A DNA stretch of 64,000 nt from Undaria pinnatifida (lineage: Eukaryota > Sar > Phaeophyceae > Laminariales > Alariaceae), in assembly GCA_012845835.1 (NCBI GenBank), contig JABAKD010000012.1, forward strand, positions 10,033,973 through 10,097,972, in the 5' to 3' direction. The position numbers were made by a program, and so were the translations under genes. The notes under the pieces are model-generated. The model was given only the letters and a program-made list of their open reading frames with translations, had not been told where the DNA came from and made no database searches. Numbering within the stretch: the stretch's first letter is position 1; every line of letters starts with the position of its first letter. Below, piece after piece: positions 33,775-45,913 of the stretch.

Positions 33775-34309
33775 TTAATCTACTGTAGCACATGTTTCCT
33801 GGGTTGAATCTGTACTACATACACCCTGCGTAGATAACATATAATGGCCCGCGACTTATATTGAGTCTAGATGATATACCAGGTAGGTTGTGGCCTGTCC
33901 GATGTGCGGCGAATATGGTGGTTGTCGTCTCCAAGCTTTTCTGGTGTTGGTCCTCCCCACCAAGACGGACGTGCTAACATACCACCACTGCGCGTGACGG
34001 TACAACCAGTCGTAAAGCACGAGAAAAAACAGTTGAAATAGTCTTGCGCGGCTCCTCAGTTGGGGTCCGTTCATAGCACTTCGGACTCCCTCCACCGTAG
34101 ATTCACGTAGCTATGATATCGCCGCCCAACCCACGACTAATTTCTATTGCGTGCGAATTTGGTGTATGATCCCCCCAGGCGTACCTGGTGATGTTTCTCC
34201 TGGGCAAGATCGAGGTGACACGCAAAGACCAAAAGCTACCCTGCTGGCAACGCGCCGTGATTTGGTGGTCGCTGTTCTCGGCGAGGGTATACCTGTGAGA
34301 GAAACTTTC
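33775..34309. other. Unassigned stretch
   Basis: No gene, RNA or repeat recognised. A TGACTGACCGACC-type preamble leads into the microsatellite that follows. Confidence 0.45.
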
Positions 34310-34575
34310 AGAATATGCTGACTGACTGACCGACCGACTGACTGAATGGCTGACCAACCGACTGACCGACCGGCTGCCTGAATGACTGACCGACCGACCG
34401 ACCGACCGACCGACCGACCGACCGACCGACCGACCTACCTACCTACCTACCGACCTACCTACCGACCGACCGACCGACCGACCGACCGACCGACCGACCG
34501 ACCGACCGACCGACCGACCGACCGACCGACCGACCGACCGACCGACCGACCGACTGACCGACCGAACGACCTGTT
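34310..34575. repeat. (CCGA)n microsatellite
   Basis: Tetranucleotide CCGA repeats with CTGA and CCTA variants. The purest part is 34385-34555. The open frame through it reads Pro-Thr-Asp-Arg repeats and is not a gene. Confidence 0.96.
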
Positions 34576-37291
34576 TGTTAGCTCCAAGTAGGGGATGTTT
34601 CAAGTCATTGTGTTGTCTCCCAACAGGGTAGAGGAAAATCGAGAAGTGATCTCGTACGTAAGAGCTTACAGTCTATCATCAATATGCCAGCCAAATACTA
34701 GGTATCCTATAGTAGGCTGACAGTCCGAATCGGCACGAAACTGATACGTAACTGTCACCCTGAAAATTCCAAATCAACACCCACCCGGATTCTTCACAAA
34801 ACAGTGACGAATCGACAATGGACTCAATTCCATCATCTTAAACAATTAAAATGGCAAGAACAAACGCATCCTCATGAGCGAAAACGTTTTCCATACTCCC
34901 ACTTAACAACTACTGTAATTAGGAGAAGATATTTCAACAGCCGCACCTTCAGAATGCGACAAATAACAGATATTGCGAGGTCACCTAGACAAAGCTCTCC
35001 CCTAATACTGCCATAGATACACAGATCATACTGGTAAAACAATATAGCACAAGTTCTTTTCCGCAAACATAGAAATTATTCGATGCTAAATGTAGCCTAC
35101 GTCCTCCCTGATAAAAGAGTATCTGACCATCCCCAAGCAACCCCATTTTTCATTGCTAAAAAATGCAAACCAACTTCCTTGTTAACTAATTTAAGTCCTC
35201 AAAATATATCATCTTTCGAATTCCCAAACAAAATTTCAACCACCCGTACGGCTCGGAAAAACAACATCGGAAATTCAACGACTAATCATGAATTTGCATC
35301 CCCTCTCTCATTTTGAGACCAGTATGTCCTGTACGGTTTCAAGATGCCCCTCCTCATCTCGTCAGCACACGTAGGCCATCACAAACAAGATATACCAGCA
35401 AACGATATAAGCCAGTGTAACCAATCTTCGCGAACAAGAACTTTCAAAATGATATTGTTGGTAAAACAAACCAATCAACCATGAATATGCTCACCTTTCA
35501 AAATTTTGCAATGAATCCGCAGGCTACTGCCAAAAACAAAAGATACCCGCAAAATTGATTGCAATCAGTGCCACCATCAATGCCGCACATCAGCAGTATA
35601 CCTCTCAAGGTGCATCTACGTACCCTTTTCTCCAAATCGGCATCGTATGTATATCAGCTCCACCAAGCCCCTTCTGTTCCTGTCTACACCAGAAAAACAC
35701 TACTAGCTTTTCCGATTTACAAAGATTGTTTTATTTGAACATGAAAACACACTTCAGAACTAGCAGGCGAAGCCGGCTATGCCATCCAGAACGAATCCCA
35801 GATAATACATCGTATAATATCTACGGGTCTCCACCCTTGCCAAAAAAAAAATAACGTCACATTCGACCAAAAACAATATTTTGAGTGGCAGGTGCATCCA
35901 TAGTAAAAACAACATCATCAATCATTCTTACGGTATCTCACCATGAAGATCAGACCTGTCCCCTCCGCCCCGCAATGTTGCCGGACCATGCATAATGCTC
36001 GGGCTGACGAACCACCCAGATCTGCCCCCTCCATGACTCCGCTGCTGCTGTTGCTGCTGATTGTTACAGAGTGCGCGCGGCCATGCCGCTCGACTGTTGC
36101 CCGGACGAAACCCCATCGTTATTTGGTACTGCAGCAGACAGCCCACGATTACCCCACGTTCGTTCCCTACCACCATTGCCGGCAGCAGGAAGCTCGCGGC
36201 CATTATGCCGCGCGACTTTGCTCTACCGAACCACCGCCCAGGTAGGATGCGCCCGGCTGGCGACTGTGCGACTTCTCGCGGAATGCGCAGATAATGCCAT
36301 ATCTTCTTTCTCAACAACCAACCTTCCGAAGTGGTTTGCGTCCGGCAAATAATAACATAGTACATGCCGTGTGACTTAAAATCCCCCGCTCGCAACACGC
36401 GGCGGGAGTACCTACGGCTGTACTTCCGCCAAAGGGTTTTTAAGCTGCCGCTATAAATCCCCCTGGCAGCTGTATACGGTGGGGGTGTCCTGTGTTATGC
36501 TACCACCATGGACATAAGACGCTGCTGCTCCCGGCCTACGGTTATGCTCTACCATAGGGCTTAAGCTACTAGTGCTGTAGTCTACAGCAGTATTGCTCCC
36601 TAAAATCGAAGTCGTCACCACGACATCATCTCTGCGTCAGAGTACAACCTGCTTATCAAGCTGCCCTCCCTGCTCCCTCCGCCACCACCGAAGAATCCCC
36701 ACGATGGCCGTACATGATCCCTTCCTGCCTTACTAGCGTTGGCTGTCTCCTTGTCCCCACCGGACTCCTCCTTGCGCCTTGTTGCTTGTCTCCGCTGGTC
36801 TTCAAAATGACTGGCTAGCACAAACAAGGCCTTTCCAACTTAGCTTCCTGTGAGCTTTGCCATACTGCCTTCGACCGCCTGCACTTTCGTTCTCTCAGTT
36901 TATTCGAGAATATGACCCTGTTTTTATACTGCTGAGCAGTGGATCCCCCATGTGACTAGACCGGACCGGTTCCTCGGGGGTGCTCGTTAGCTCTGAACGG
37001 GATAGGTTTAAAATAATTATATTAGCCCCTTAACAGCGTAGAGGTAAGTCAGGAAGTGAGCTCCTACACAAGAGAGTACAGTTTACCATCAATATACCAG
37101 CCAAGTACTATTAATACGTATGAGACAAAGCGTAGATTAATTTCCTGTGCAAACAAAGAAAGAGCTTCTTGCAACGAATTTCGGCCAAACGCATGTGCTT
37201 CGGATGAAAAGTGTCTCGAAACTGAAAGCGTAGAGTCAAAAATCATTTCTTGATAGCGTAACTCAAATTGTGTAGCGCCCATATGTCTATA
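34576..37291. other. Unassigned stretch
   Basis: 34800-35900 is A-rich on + with small ATG frames (for example 35083-35316) lacking similarity. At 35940-36360 several overlapping frames arise from GC-rich sequence. A GGGTAGAGG..GAGAAGTGA.CTCGTAC.. block near 34624 resembles 37032-37080. No supported gene. Confidence 0.45.
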
Positions 37292-37507
37292 TCAAGTATT
37301 CCCTTTTTTTGGCATGCTTCGGCACATTGCAGCGCATGTCGAGATCCGGCCGAGCTCCTTGTCGGTGCTCTGAGAACTCAACATCGCTGAACTGGCTCTT
37401 TTATCAACGGGCTGCGTTTCGCCTCGCTGAGCCGAGTACCTGTGTGAGCGGAAAACCCCACCATTTGTTATTAATATTTGCTTTTCAATTGAACGGTCCA
37501 TTCTCAT
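37292..37507 (-). CDS. Family E ORF, copy 2 (partial)
   Basis: The family-E block (about 37336-37450) encodes DKRASSAMLSSQSTDKELG in the same frame as copies 1 and 3, then diverges after ISTC. The start codon is uncertain. Function unknown. Confidence 0.3.
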   Translation of the reverse strand: MRMDRSIEKQILITNGGVFRSHRYSAQRGETQPVDKRASSAMLSSQSTDKELGRISTCAAMCRSMPKKGNT

Positions 37508-38303
37508 ACGTCATTACCCGCTTCGATCTCTCGCCCGCTGTACAACATCGATCAGTCTAATAATGTTTACCTCTTCGGCTGTCCTTTACGACGCAGCTAC
37601 ACACAACCAGCAGCAGCAGCACATCTCTCGAGCATCATACGCGTCTGTTGCACCTAACGCTGTGGCTTCTGTTGTATACCTCGCACATATAATACACACC
37701 TCGCCTGCGAAAAACCTGCCTGCTTTCGCCGGTCTACCTAGGAGGTTGGCTCCTATTAATAGCTTTCGAGTTCTTGCGGTTCTCGTGCCGCATCCGGGGG
37801 GTAGTCTCATCGAGCAAGACGAACAGAGCAAGGCCCATGCTGCCGCCTGCCTCGTTTCGTCGAGACGCGCAGGGCGCATAGCAACTCACATGTTAGTGTT
37901 TTTTCTCGGTCTACTGCTGTTGATGCGCTGCTGCATCACACATGCCCCCCCCCGAATCAGTAGTCGTGCCAGTAACGAATACAACAGCAGCCGCGCTGTG
38001 AGCTCGCTCCTTTGTGACAGCCACAGACGGTGCTCCTGTGTTTATGTGCATGTTTATGCGCGTCTGTACGTACCACGAATGTGTGCATGGTGGGTGGGCT
38101 GTCACAAAAATCAGTATACGGGAGCTGCACAGCAGCAGTACAACTACAGGAGCCGTATTTCAGGCTTCAAGCCCTTGCCTTTGTGGCTCGTTGGTGCACA
38201 GCAGGAGGCCGAGCCACGACAACAACATTTTTAGGTTTAATGCAGCAGATCAACGCTCATCGTCAGATATCATACCAGGTACACGAAGTTTACAGCAGTA
38301 TGT
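37508..38303. other. Unassigned stretch
   Basis: A 223-codon ATG frame (37563-38234) is open here but has no domain, uneven composition and CAG-derived Gln runs. I do not support it as a gene. Confidence 0.4.
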
Positions 38304-38660
38304 TATAAGGCTTAGTTTGGGTAAGCTATTGGTTAACCTTTTGCAAGTGGTCAAACCCCACTAATACCTTGACAAATGGCGTCGTCGGCAGGACCATGGG
38401 TTTTTTGACGCGTGGGTTCAAATCCCACATCCACCATAATAAACTTTTTCAGACTTTCCCCATGTCGAACTTAAAAAATACTCTCCCCGGTATACCCAGG
38501 GAATGAAACAGCTTGGATATTGACAGGTCCGCCCGTATATCCGGCCGACCTGCTATCCCGCCGTTTCAAGGAGGAAGATTGTTATAATAAGGCTTAGTTT
38601 GGGTAAGCTATTGGTTAACCTTTCGCAAGTGGTCAAACGGACTAATACCCCACTAATGTT
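38304..38660 (+). repeat. Family D repeat unit flanked by 75-bp direct repeats
   Basis: A GGCTTAGTTTGGGTAAGC..GCAAGTGGTCAAA flank (38308-38375) recurs at 38588-38655. Between them lies a tRNA-like part: box-A-like TGGCGTCGTCGG (38379-38390) and a perfect T arm GTGGG-TTCAAAT-CCCAC followed by ATCCACCA (to about 38437). A conserved tail with CCGGCCGACCTGCTATCCCG follows. Same family on - at 53480-54112. Confidence 0.75.
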
Positions 38661-39871
38661 TCAACAAGTAGCAAAACAAGTAGCTAATTGTTATTGTCGT
38701 GGTTCCTGCCATCTTTGTGTTCGTTAGGAACGGCTTTCACACAATTGGAACGGCTGTGTTCCCCTCTTCGACTTGCGACACCCTCGAGTTATCAAGCTAA
38801 TCCCATTCCAAAGGCGGAGCTGTAATATACAAGCAAGCATATCCGGCACAAACACGTACTATGCTGGCATATGTACTACCTCGCCCCCTTGTTGTACAAC
38901 TCGATACACATACGAGTATCGATAGGTGAAACACTACGTGTATCATCTCACAATCGAGCAACCGAGCAGCTCTTCGTAGTGAGGTATCATCATCAACCGG
39001 CTAGTACAGCGTCTAGTAGTGTAGCGATCAGAATCACAATGCCAATATGCGATGTCGTGCGTTGTACAACTCATTGCTTTTAACTTGTCGTTCGCACGGT
39101 TCGTGAATTACAATAGTTGGACATTATCGTAACCGTGCAGCCCAGGAGTGCTTCGGGTGGCTGATGCTGCGGTCGTCAACATTTCCAGAGGTAAATAGTA
39201 AAATAGTCGAACTGGTCAATATTTTGTTATGTTTTACCTGAGAAGCCCCGCAGTCCCAGGGTGGTACGTGTGGTGACAACAACAACTGGCGGCTGTAGCC
39301 ATACTGCTGCCGCACGTATGTGCTGTGCCGTAGAGTAGTAAATGCAGTGCCGCTAGCAATGGCGTGCTGCTGTACAGATGGCATTCTTCCGTAACCCGAG
39401 TTGACCGGAGGCCACAATCGAAAGTGCCAGGGATCGGCAGGATCGACCTCATCGGCGCGGGCAGTAACCACTGCTGCCTTTCTGCGTACTGCCAGTCGGC
39501 ACAACTTTTGAACGACACGTCAAACCCAGAAGATCACAGAGGATTTTTTTTACTGCCCAAAATTATTGCGCGGTATGATACGACCTCGCAAGACAGCATT
39601 GGTGGAATGGTTTTCCGTCTCTGCTACATAACTAACCGAGCAGGGAACCCTTTCCCACATGATAGGACTACATAAATAAGGAGTTTATAATCAAACTTGA
39701 AAATAATCAGCTAAACATATCTAGCTGGACTCGTAGTCGCTCCTGCAACAGACAGAGGTACCTATTACCAACACCCACCTAAAAAACAACGGGGATCCTC
39801 GGGAAGATGTGTTCACCTCCACCTTCCTGCTCAGCAATAACACCCAAGTGCTCGTGTACTCACGAGTCATT
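38661..39871. other. Unassigned stretch
   Basis: No gene or repeat recognised. Frames of up to 126 codons on both strands overlap and cancel each other as evidence. Confidence 0.45.
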
Positions 39872-40453
39872 CTACGGTGGCCTTCCCCAACTTTTCTTCA
39901 AAGAAATCATCGGTTTTGACATCAGTCCCGGCCGTATCTCCTGGAAAACGGTGACCCTTGCCACCCAGACGTCATCGTTCGATAGTCTTTTTGCAAACAA
40001 GAAAATACGCGAGAATACGTTTTTCTTAACACCCTTCGTCGTGTCGAGCGGCCATGATACGTACGTTAAACAAAATCGCTGGTTTCGGGGGGGGGCTATC
40101 GTAGCATCAGTCTCACTTATTGACACTCTGCCACTGAGTCTACTCGCAATACAAACGTCGATGCTTACTTTCATCTCCCGATTGATGGCAGTCGACAACA
40201 TGCTTACGTCAACGTCCCAACGTCATACCGTCGACTATGCTACAAAATGTACCTCTGGTGACAAGCCCTCTGGTGACAAGCGCCCATGATCCCCAGGCTC
40301 GTTCGAAGAGCAAACAGACACCCAGAACTCCAGCACGGATTCTTTACCTCGAACTACTCGGTAGTCATCGGGCCCCCAGACCACCACACCACAGTCGACC
40401 AGGCTCAAGACCATAGCCTCCAGACACGCAGACTCCAGGCGTAGAAACTCCAT
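39872..40453 (-). CDS. Two successive unrecognised ORFs (72 and 109 aa)
   Basis: Both start at ATG (40453 and 40201) on the same strand, 34 bp apart. The first begins MEFLRLESACLEAMVLSL and contains VVWGPDDYRVVRGKESVLEFW. The second has INREMKVSIDVCIASRL and NVFSRIFLFAKRLSNDDVWV. Composition looks protein-like, but no family is recognised. They could be exons or pieces of one decayed frame. Confidence 0.3.
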
Positions 40454-41362
40454 GCACTCAGATTCCAGTTTCTAGACTTCCAAAAGAGGCGGTGATAGCA
40501 GACATTACTCGCACGAGCATAGCAGCCCGACCCATTGATTACTCCCTATATTTCAGTATTAATCCGTACATCCCAGGCAGCGCAATCCACAGACACCAGG
40601 ACACAGGACCATCATAGATGGCCAGCACCCAAGCACATGCACTTCTACGTACTCCATCTGTCCGTCTCCCGGTTTGCCATCCTCCATATATTGGGTGCAT
40701 CAGTTTTATCTCCCTGGGTTCACCATGCTACAAGCAGGCGAAGCTCTCGAACTCAAATCGTTATTCCCTGAGCACTTTCTCACGTGGTTGTTTTTGTTCG
40801 TAGAAGCAGGCTCATATATCAACCTCGCAAATCCAGGTGTTATAACGAGCGATGAGGTTGACGAAACTATTGGCGATACGTTACAGGTGTATCGATCGTT
40901 TGATTTACAGTTCTTTTCGGCTCAGAGGTAGGGCTCAGAAGCCCTAAGCAGCGCATTTCTTCCCAAAAGGGTTTACGCACAACAGAGAGCATTCCTCATC
41001 GGCACATTCCTGCATGCCCCTATCTCTTGAAGGCGGCAAGTAGGTCGACAGATAGATACCCGCCCTTTAAAACAGATGGCCCTCCACGCAGCATTGGTAC
41101 GTACAATCGCCCCACTTCACAGTGCATCCTGGCCACACCACTGCAACAACAACACCAAACATGAGCGCAGAACGAAGGATTCCACCATCGGGATTCTTGG
41201 TGCCTTTTGGATTTTTTAATAAACTCATTTATTCACCGTGGCGCCACCGCCGTGGGAGTGGGGGTGCCGTTTATTCCCTGTAATATATACATATATAGAC
41301 TATATAGTCTATGGACCGCACTTTTCTGTCGCAGACCCTTAACAACTACTCCGGAGTATATT
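40454..41362. other. Unassigned stretch
   Basis: An 85-codon ATG frame at 40674-40931 (+), with TWLFLFVEAGSYINLA, is open but unrecognised. A palindromic ATATATAGACTATATAGTCTAT lies around 41291-41311. Confidence 0.4.
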
Positions 41363-41425
41363 CGGGTGGTATAATGGTATCACGCACCAGGGTCGTATCA
41401 CATTGTAATCAGATAGTGCCTTCGA
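41363..41425 (+). repeat. tRNA-like sequence (box A)
   Basis: CGGGTGGTATAATGGTATCA resembles the D-arm and box A of tRNAs. No paired acceptor or convincing T arm is present, so it is probably a SINE head. Confidence 0.4.
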
Positions 41426-42298
41426 AAAACAGGCCATCCACTGCAAGGAGAATCAAGGCATAGACTATACTAATAATATTTCCTCTCACACGAGGAAACC
41501 CAAATATCCGTGGACCAGTAGCTGTGAGCGTTTTATCATCAGCAGCGCTCAATGATCAAATCAACGAAGGAAAGAATATGAATACGCCCCCCGCCCTCGC
41601 CCCCCGTCCTCCTTTTTCTGTTTCTTTTTTACAACAACAGGCCTTTGATGGCCGTCATTCTTGCCGCTACGTTTCCTGGTGGCGTAGATGACGAGGTGAG
41701 GGACGCAAAAACAACCGTGCTACGATAGCGGTCGCACTTCTAGGCCAGACTGTTGTTGATTAGGGAAGGCCCTCGAGTAGGGAACCGTCCAATATCGTTG
41801 GAATACCTATCTACGTTTCACAAACGACGCATGCTACGGCGAAGGTACGCCAAATCGTTATTGAGGTTCCTCACTTGAGGAGCGCTACACCTCACCCAAA
41901 GATATTCGTGGAAGCAAAAAACACTGACCATTCCACCCACCCAGCTTAGCGTACGGCGTTATTGCAGTTATCACTTCAGGGACGGGGGGTGTACGCAGCA
42001 CCTACAGCGCTAAGACTGAGCATGGCGCGGAAATACACCCCGCGGTAGAACCACCGACTGGGGTGGGAGGCCTTATCTCATCGAATATTTTGTTCAAATG
42101 GTCGGTGAAGCTGTAGCGGCGTACAGCAGTAAACGATCGGGCATGTATGTATGTCCCGGAGTCCATCCTAACTTTCGCCCGGAGAAATGTACCTAATGTC
42201 TCAATGAACTCCCAGACGGAGACATAACCATCTCGTACATGCCTTGCACCCTCAATCATAATCGCTTAAATAAACTGGTTTTTGTCTTCGTCGCGCTG
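41426..42298. other. Unassigned stretch
   Basis: No gene or repeat family recognised. Confidence 0.4.
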
Positions 42299-42362
42299 CT
42301 GTAGTCTAGTGGTTAGATCTGAAAACACCGAGCACGAAATCACTGTCTTGAGCCCTGCCATG
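42299..42362 (+). repeat. tRNA-like sequence
   Basis: GTAGTCTAGTGGTTAGATCT resembles a tRNA D-arm with box A. A GTCTTGAGCCCTGCC stretch 45 nt later is a weak T arm. Acceptor strands do not pair. Confidence 0.4.
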
Positions 42363-42590
42363 TTTTTTTTTTGTTCTGAAGCAAATATACTGCAGATATC
42401 ACCTAACATATGCGTACAGCATTCGACGCGAGTCGACGCGAGTCGATAAGAGACATTAGTGCTGTACCCCTCTCGCTATACGAATAACGGCGCATACTGT
42501 AGTGGGGAGGGGGGATAAGAGTCTGGATATTGACCCCGGATCAGAGTTCAGAATAGAGAGCGAGCAGGACCAACAAGGACAAACTGCTAG

Positions 42591-42776
42591 ATGGAACGGA
42601 CACATCAACAAAACAAACGGATGGATACAATGGCGCTAATCAATGACGACACGGCTGAATATCTATACTACAGCGAAAAACGTGCTTCAATGGCATCGAG
42701 GATACCGACGAGTACAGTGCTGGAAGGCGAAACACGAACACCTTTGGCTACCTCATCAACAACTGCATGCTCATGA
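42591..42776 (+). CDS. Unrecognised ORF, 61 aa, possible first exon
   Basis: ATG frame starting MERTHQQNKRMDTMALINDD. A donor-like GAG/GTGCGT follows at about 42781, just after the stop. It lies upstream of the hydrophobic exon candidate at 43512. Connection between them is speculative. Confidence 0.2.
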   Translation: MERTHQQNKRMDTMALINDDTAEYLYYSEKRASMASRIPTSTVLEGETRTPLATSSTTACS

Positions 42777-43511
42777 TTGAGGTGCGTACCCATTGTTTTA
42801 TTGATTATCTTGCAAACAACCCCATGCTTATCACGACGTCCTACAGCAGGGATGCGCCCAGTTCTTTCCGATAGTTCTCAACCAAGGCGCACCATCCATC
42901 ACCCAGAACTGACTTAGAGCAAAACCGAACGATTAAACACGATGAACCTAACCATGTTGTATGCATGCAACAAATACCTGGCACCATCTATTGGGTTGTC
43001 GTATTGGTACACCCTTGGCAGGTGGGTACAGCAGACGCCCACTGGTTGCTGTTAATCTGCCTGGCTTGTACTTGGAAGTGCCAGCAGGTGATTGATATTG
43101 AAAGGTGCCGCTTAGTGGACAAGAAAGGCAAGAGAAGAAACTTAGTAAGGACAGCGGATTTTGCACCCTGGTGTCTCGATGCCTGCAGAACTCCTACGCC
43201 CTACAGCCTTACGAGGTCTGAAATCCCCATGCTTCTGAACCGCTAGGAACTACCCCTTTCTAGCTTTTGGACTGCCAAGAGCGATCCTTAGCTCCAAAAA
43301 AGATCCAACTACCCCGTACGTACGTAGAAACTACCTTCTAGAACTAGGGAATAAACGACACCCGGCCGTGGCGCTACGATGAAGCGGGATGTTTCTTAAC
43401 ACAACCAAAATACCGAACTCCAGGAAAACGCCACTATTTGAAAAATTATGGCTTCGATCGGCGGTAGCAACCGACTTTGCCTCCCTCCAAATTTCCGCCG
43501 CTGTCCCAGTT

Positions 43512-43688
43512 CGTGTTGCTGCTTGCTCTGTTCTTGGAGCCGGTGTTGCACAACCCGGCAGGACAAACGGAGAAAAACCGGAATACACTGGTCCGCAACG
43601 TGGTGTGCACAGCGATCATGATCGTTGCCTACGCCGTCGGAACAGTTCTCGTTGTGACCGCTTTGATGACCATCTCTTCGACAAACCA
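43512..43688 (+). CDS. Possible internal exon of a multi-pass membrane protein
   Basis: Preceded by a pyrimidine-rich CCGCCGCTGTCCCAG and followed by CAG/GTGAAA, so both splice borders are plausible. The frame encodes FVLLLALFLEPVL, a charged loop TEKNRNTLVRN, then the 24-residue hydrophobic VVCTAIMIVAYAVGTVLVV and TALMTI. This is two membrane segments with a short positive loop. No family assigned. Intron positions are untested. Confidence 0.3.
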
Positions 43689-43944
43689 GGTGAAAATACA
43701 GCAGAGTAGTGGTCCCTCTATAATAATGCAGATATGTGCCAACCGATAAGAAGCATCATAGATGCAACCGGTACGACTCCGTATACTGACACTACTTGTT
43801 TCTTTTATCAGTGCTGAGCAATTTCACAGGCACTATAGCGGGCAACCGTCACTACTCAACCAGCACTATAGAAGGATCTCCGCTATAATGGTGTAGACTA
43901 AATGTCTACCTTACGTCTATCTCGTTAGAGGTGCACCCAAATGC

Positions 43945-44000
43945 TAAGGAATTAAAGGGATTCGAACCCACGGCCCAAAACCCAATTGTCCTGCCGAAGA
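43945..44000 (-). repeat. Family-D-type tRNA-like fragment
   Basis: Minus strand: GGCGTCTTCGGCAGGAC (D-arm-like), TTGGGTTTTGGG, then CGTGGGTTCGAATCCC. Same tRNA-like part as family D, in a different context. Confidence 0.5.
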
Positions 44001-44039
44001 CGCCGTTTGCTGAGGATTTAGAGGGTATTTTGTAAAAAT

Positions 44040-44170
44040 ATTTCAAGGACGTCAGCCGTGAGTTCGACGATTTTCAGGTCAATAGTCATCTTTGCAAGCT
44101 GCGTTGTTGGTACTTGTAATATACTATGTGGGTGAGTTTTTTCATAATGGGTGGGGTCATATTGTTCTGT
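44040..44170 (+). repeat. Family C leading module, copy 3
   Basis: AAGGACGTCAGCCGTGAGTT, TTTGCAAGCTGCGTTGTTGG and TACTTGTAATATA in the order seen at 4037-4160. The AT-rich body is replaced by a family-A copy. Confidence 0.7.
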
Positions 44171-44204
44171 TAAAAAGACAAACATATATACTCCGAGTAT
44201 ATAT

Positions 44205-45913
44205 TATGAAAATTAAAATACACTCCAGCTGTGAGATCGATTTTTTTGTCGAAACTCATCTTTGCAAGCTGTGTGTGATACTCCGATGGCGCGTATTACG
44301 GGTTGTGTGTCCTCATTAAGGATTTAGGTCGGCGACTCCCCTTGCAACTACAGTGTAGCTATCAGGGTCAACAGGGTGATGTTAGGCAGTCTGTGCGCGG
44401 AAACTACAAAACCCGTTTCTGAGGGGGACAAAATCTGACATCTAGCTGTGGAATGAAATGCATCAGTTTATCAAGTGAATCCTGTAAGTCGAATATCCGG
44501 TGAGGGGAGGGCGGAGCTTCTAAGGACGTGGGGGCCTGATTTTGGTCAAAAGGGGGGCGGGAGGAGGGGAAGGGGGGGGAGGGGACGGGTGGGGCAGGTC
44601 AATTTGTGCGTGGAAACTATAAATATTTCTTGTGGGGGAGGGGGGGGGGATGTGGCGGGGGGGGGGCGGGGCCGGGGGGCGAGGGCTTTAGGGCGCATAG
44701 ATGTAGGGGTTTGTTATACGCGTGGTGGTCTAGGCGATGGTGCGGGTGTTGGGGAAGGAGGGGGTGTTGGGGGCGGGGGTGGGTGGGAATTGCAGCAGCG
44801 GTATGGACGGCTCTGAAACGATAACGAGGCGATATCCAGGGCGTGGAAGTGTTTATTCAATAGTAGGTGGGGGCGTTTAGGCAAGAGGAAGCGAGGGGGA
44901 AAAAAAAGGCGGGGGGGGGGAGGGGGGGGGGGAAGGGTTATCAAGAGGTTTAGGTCACATAAAATATTAAAATCAAGGATTTGGTCGACACTGATGTTCG
45001 CAACATTGTGTATGATCCTCCGATCGCGCGTACTAATCATATGTAGGCACCTCATTATCTTTCGAGAGCCATCCATGCCGCTGCTTCCCCCCCCCCCCCG
45101 CCCCGAACGTCCCCTTCTTCCCCATCACCCGCACCATCGCCTAGACCTAGCACCACACGTATAACAAACCCCTCACCTAAAACCCTTCCTTTCCCCCCCC
45201 CCCCCCCCCTCCCCCGCCCCCCCCCGCCCCCACCCCCCACCTCCCCCCCCCCAACCCATCCCAACCCCACCCCCTCAAACTCCACCCTCTCTCTACTTAC
45301 TGATTGTACGACTTACCCCCGGATATACATGGTAAACTGATGCATTATTTCCAAAACCGTCACATTTATCCCCTCAAAATAATGTATAGTTCCCACGCAC
45401 ATATTGAGCTGCCCCACACGCCCCACCCCCGCCCCAACCCCCCCCCCCAATAATAAACTGGTGCCCAAACCGTCAGATTTATCCCCTCGAAAAAATTTAT
45501 AGCTTACATGCACAAACTGCCCCCCCCTTTCCCCCCGCCCCCCCCCCCCCTCCAAACCCGCTCGCTTTTGATCGAAACCAGGCCCCCACGTCCTTCAAAA
45601 CTCCGCCCCGCCCCCTCACCGGTTATTCGACTTACAAGATTCACTTGATAAAAGGATACATTTCTCTCCACAGCTGTCAGATTTTGTCCCCCTCAGAAAC
45701 GGGTTTTATAGTTTCCGTGCACAGACTGACTTAAATCACCCTGTTGACCCTGATAGCTACACTGTAGTTGTAAGGGGAGTCGCCGACCTATATCCTTAAT
45801 GAGGACACACAACTCGTAATGCGCGCGATCGGAGTATCACACACAGCTTGCAAAGATGAGTTTCGACGAAATCTTCGATCTCACAGCTGGAGTGTATTTT
45901 CATTTTTTTTAAT
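44205..45913. repeat. Opposed G/C-tract arrays (+ then -)
   Basis: 44205-45045 is family A with G-tract monomers on +. At about 45050 the orientation flips, and 45050-45913 is C-tract monomers ending in a complete family-A copy on -. From 45914 the orientation flips again into repeat B. Pro- and Gly-rich frames are artefacts of the tracts. Confidence 0.85.

Noticed and set aside
34382-34591. Pro-Thr-Asp-Arg repeat frame
   Set aside because: It reads the CCGA microsatellite; no flanking coding sequence.
37563-38234. 223-codon ATG frame
   Set aside because: No domain, Gln runs from CAG repeats, uneven composition and no second copy to test.
38375-38440. Functional tRNA gene
   Set aside because: T arm is perfect and ATCCACCA follows, but no 5' acceptor strand GGTGGAT exists and the anticodon arm is incomplete. 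A tRNA-derived repeat fits better.
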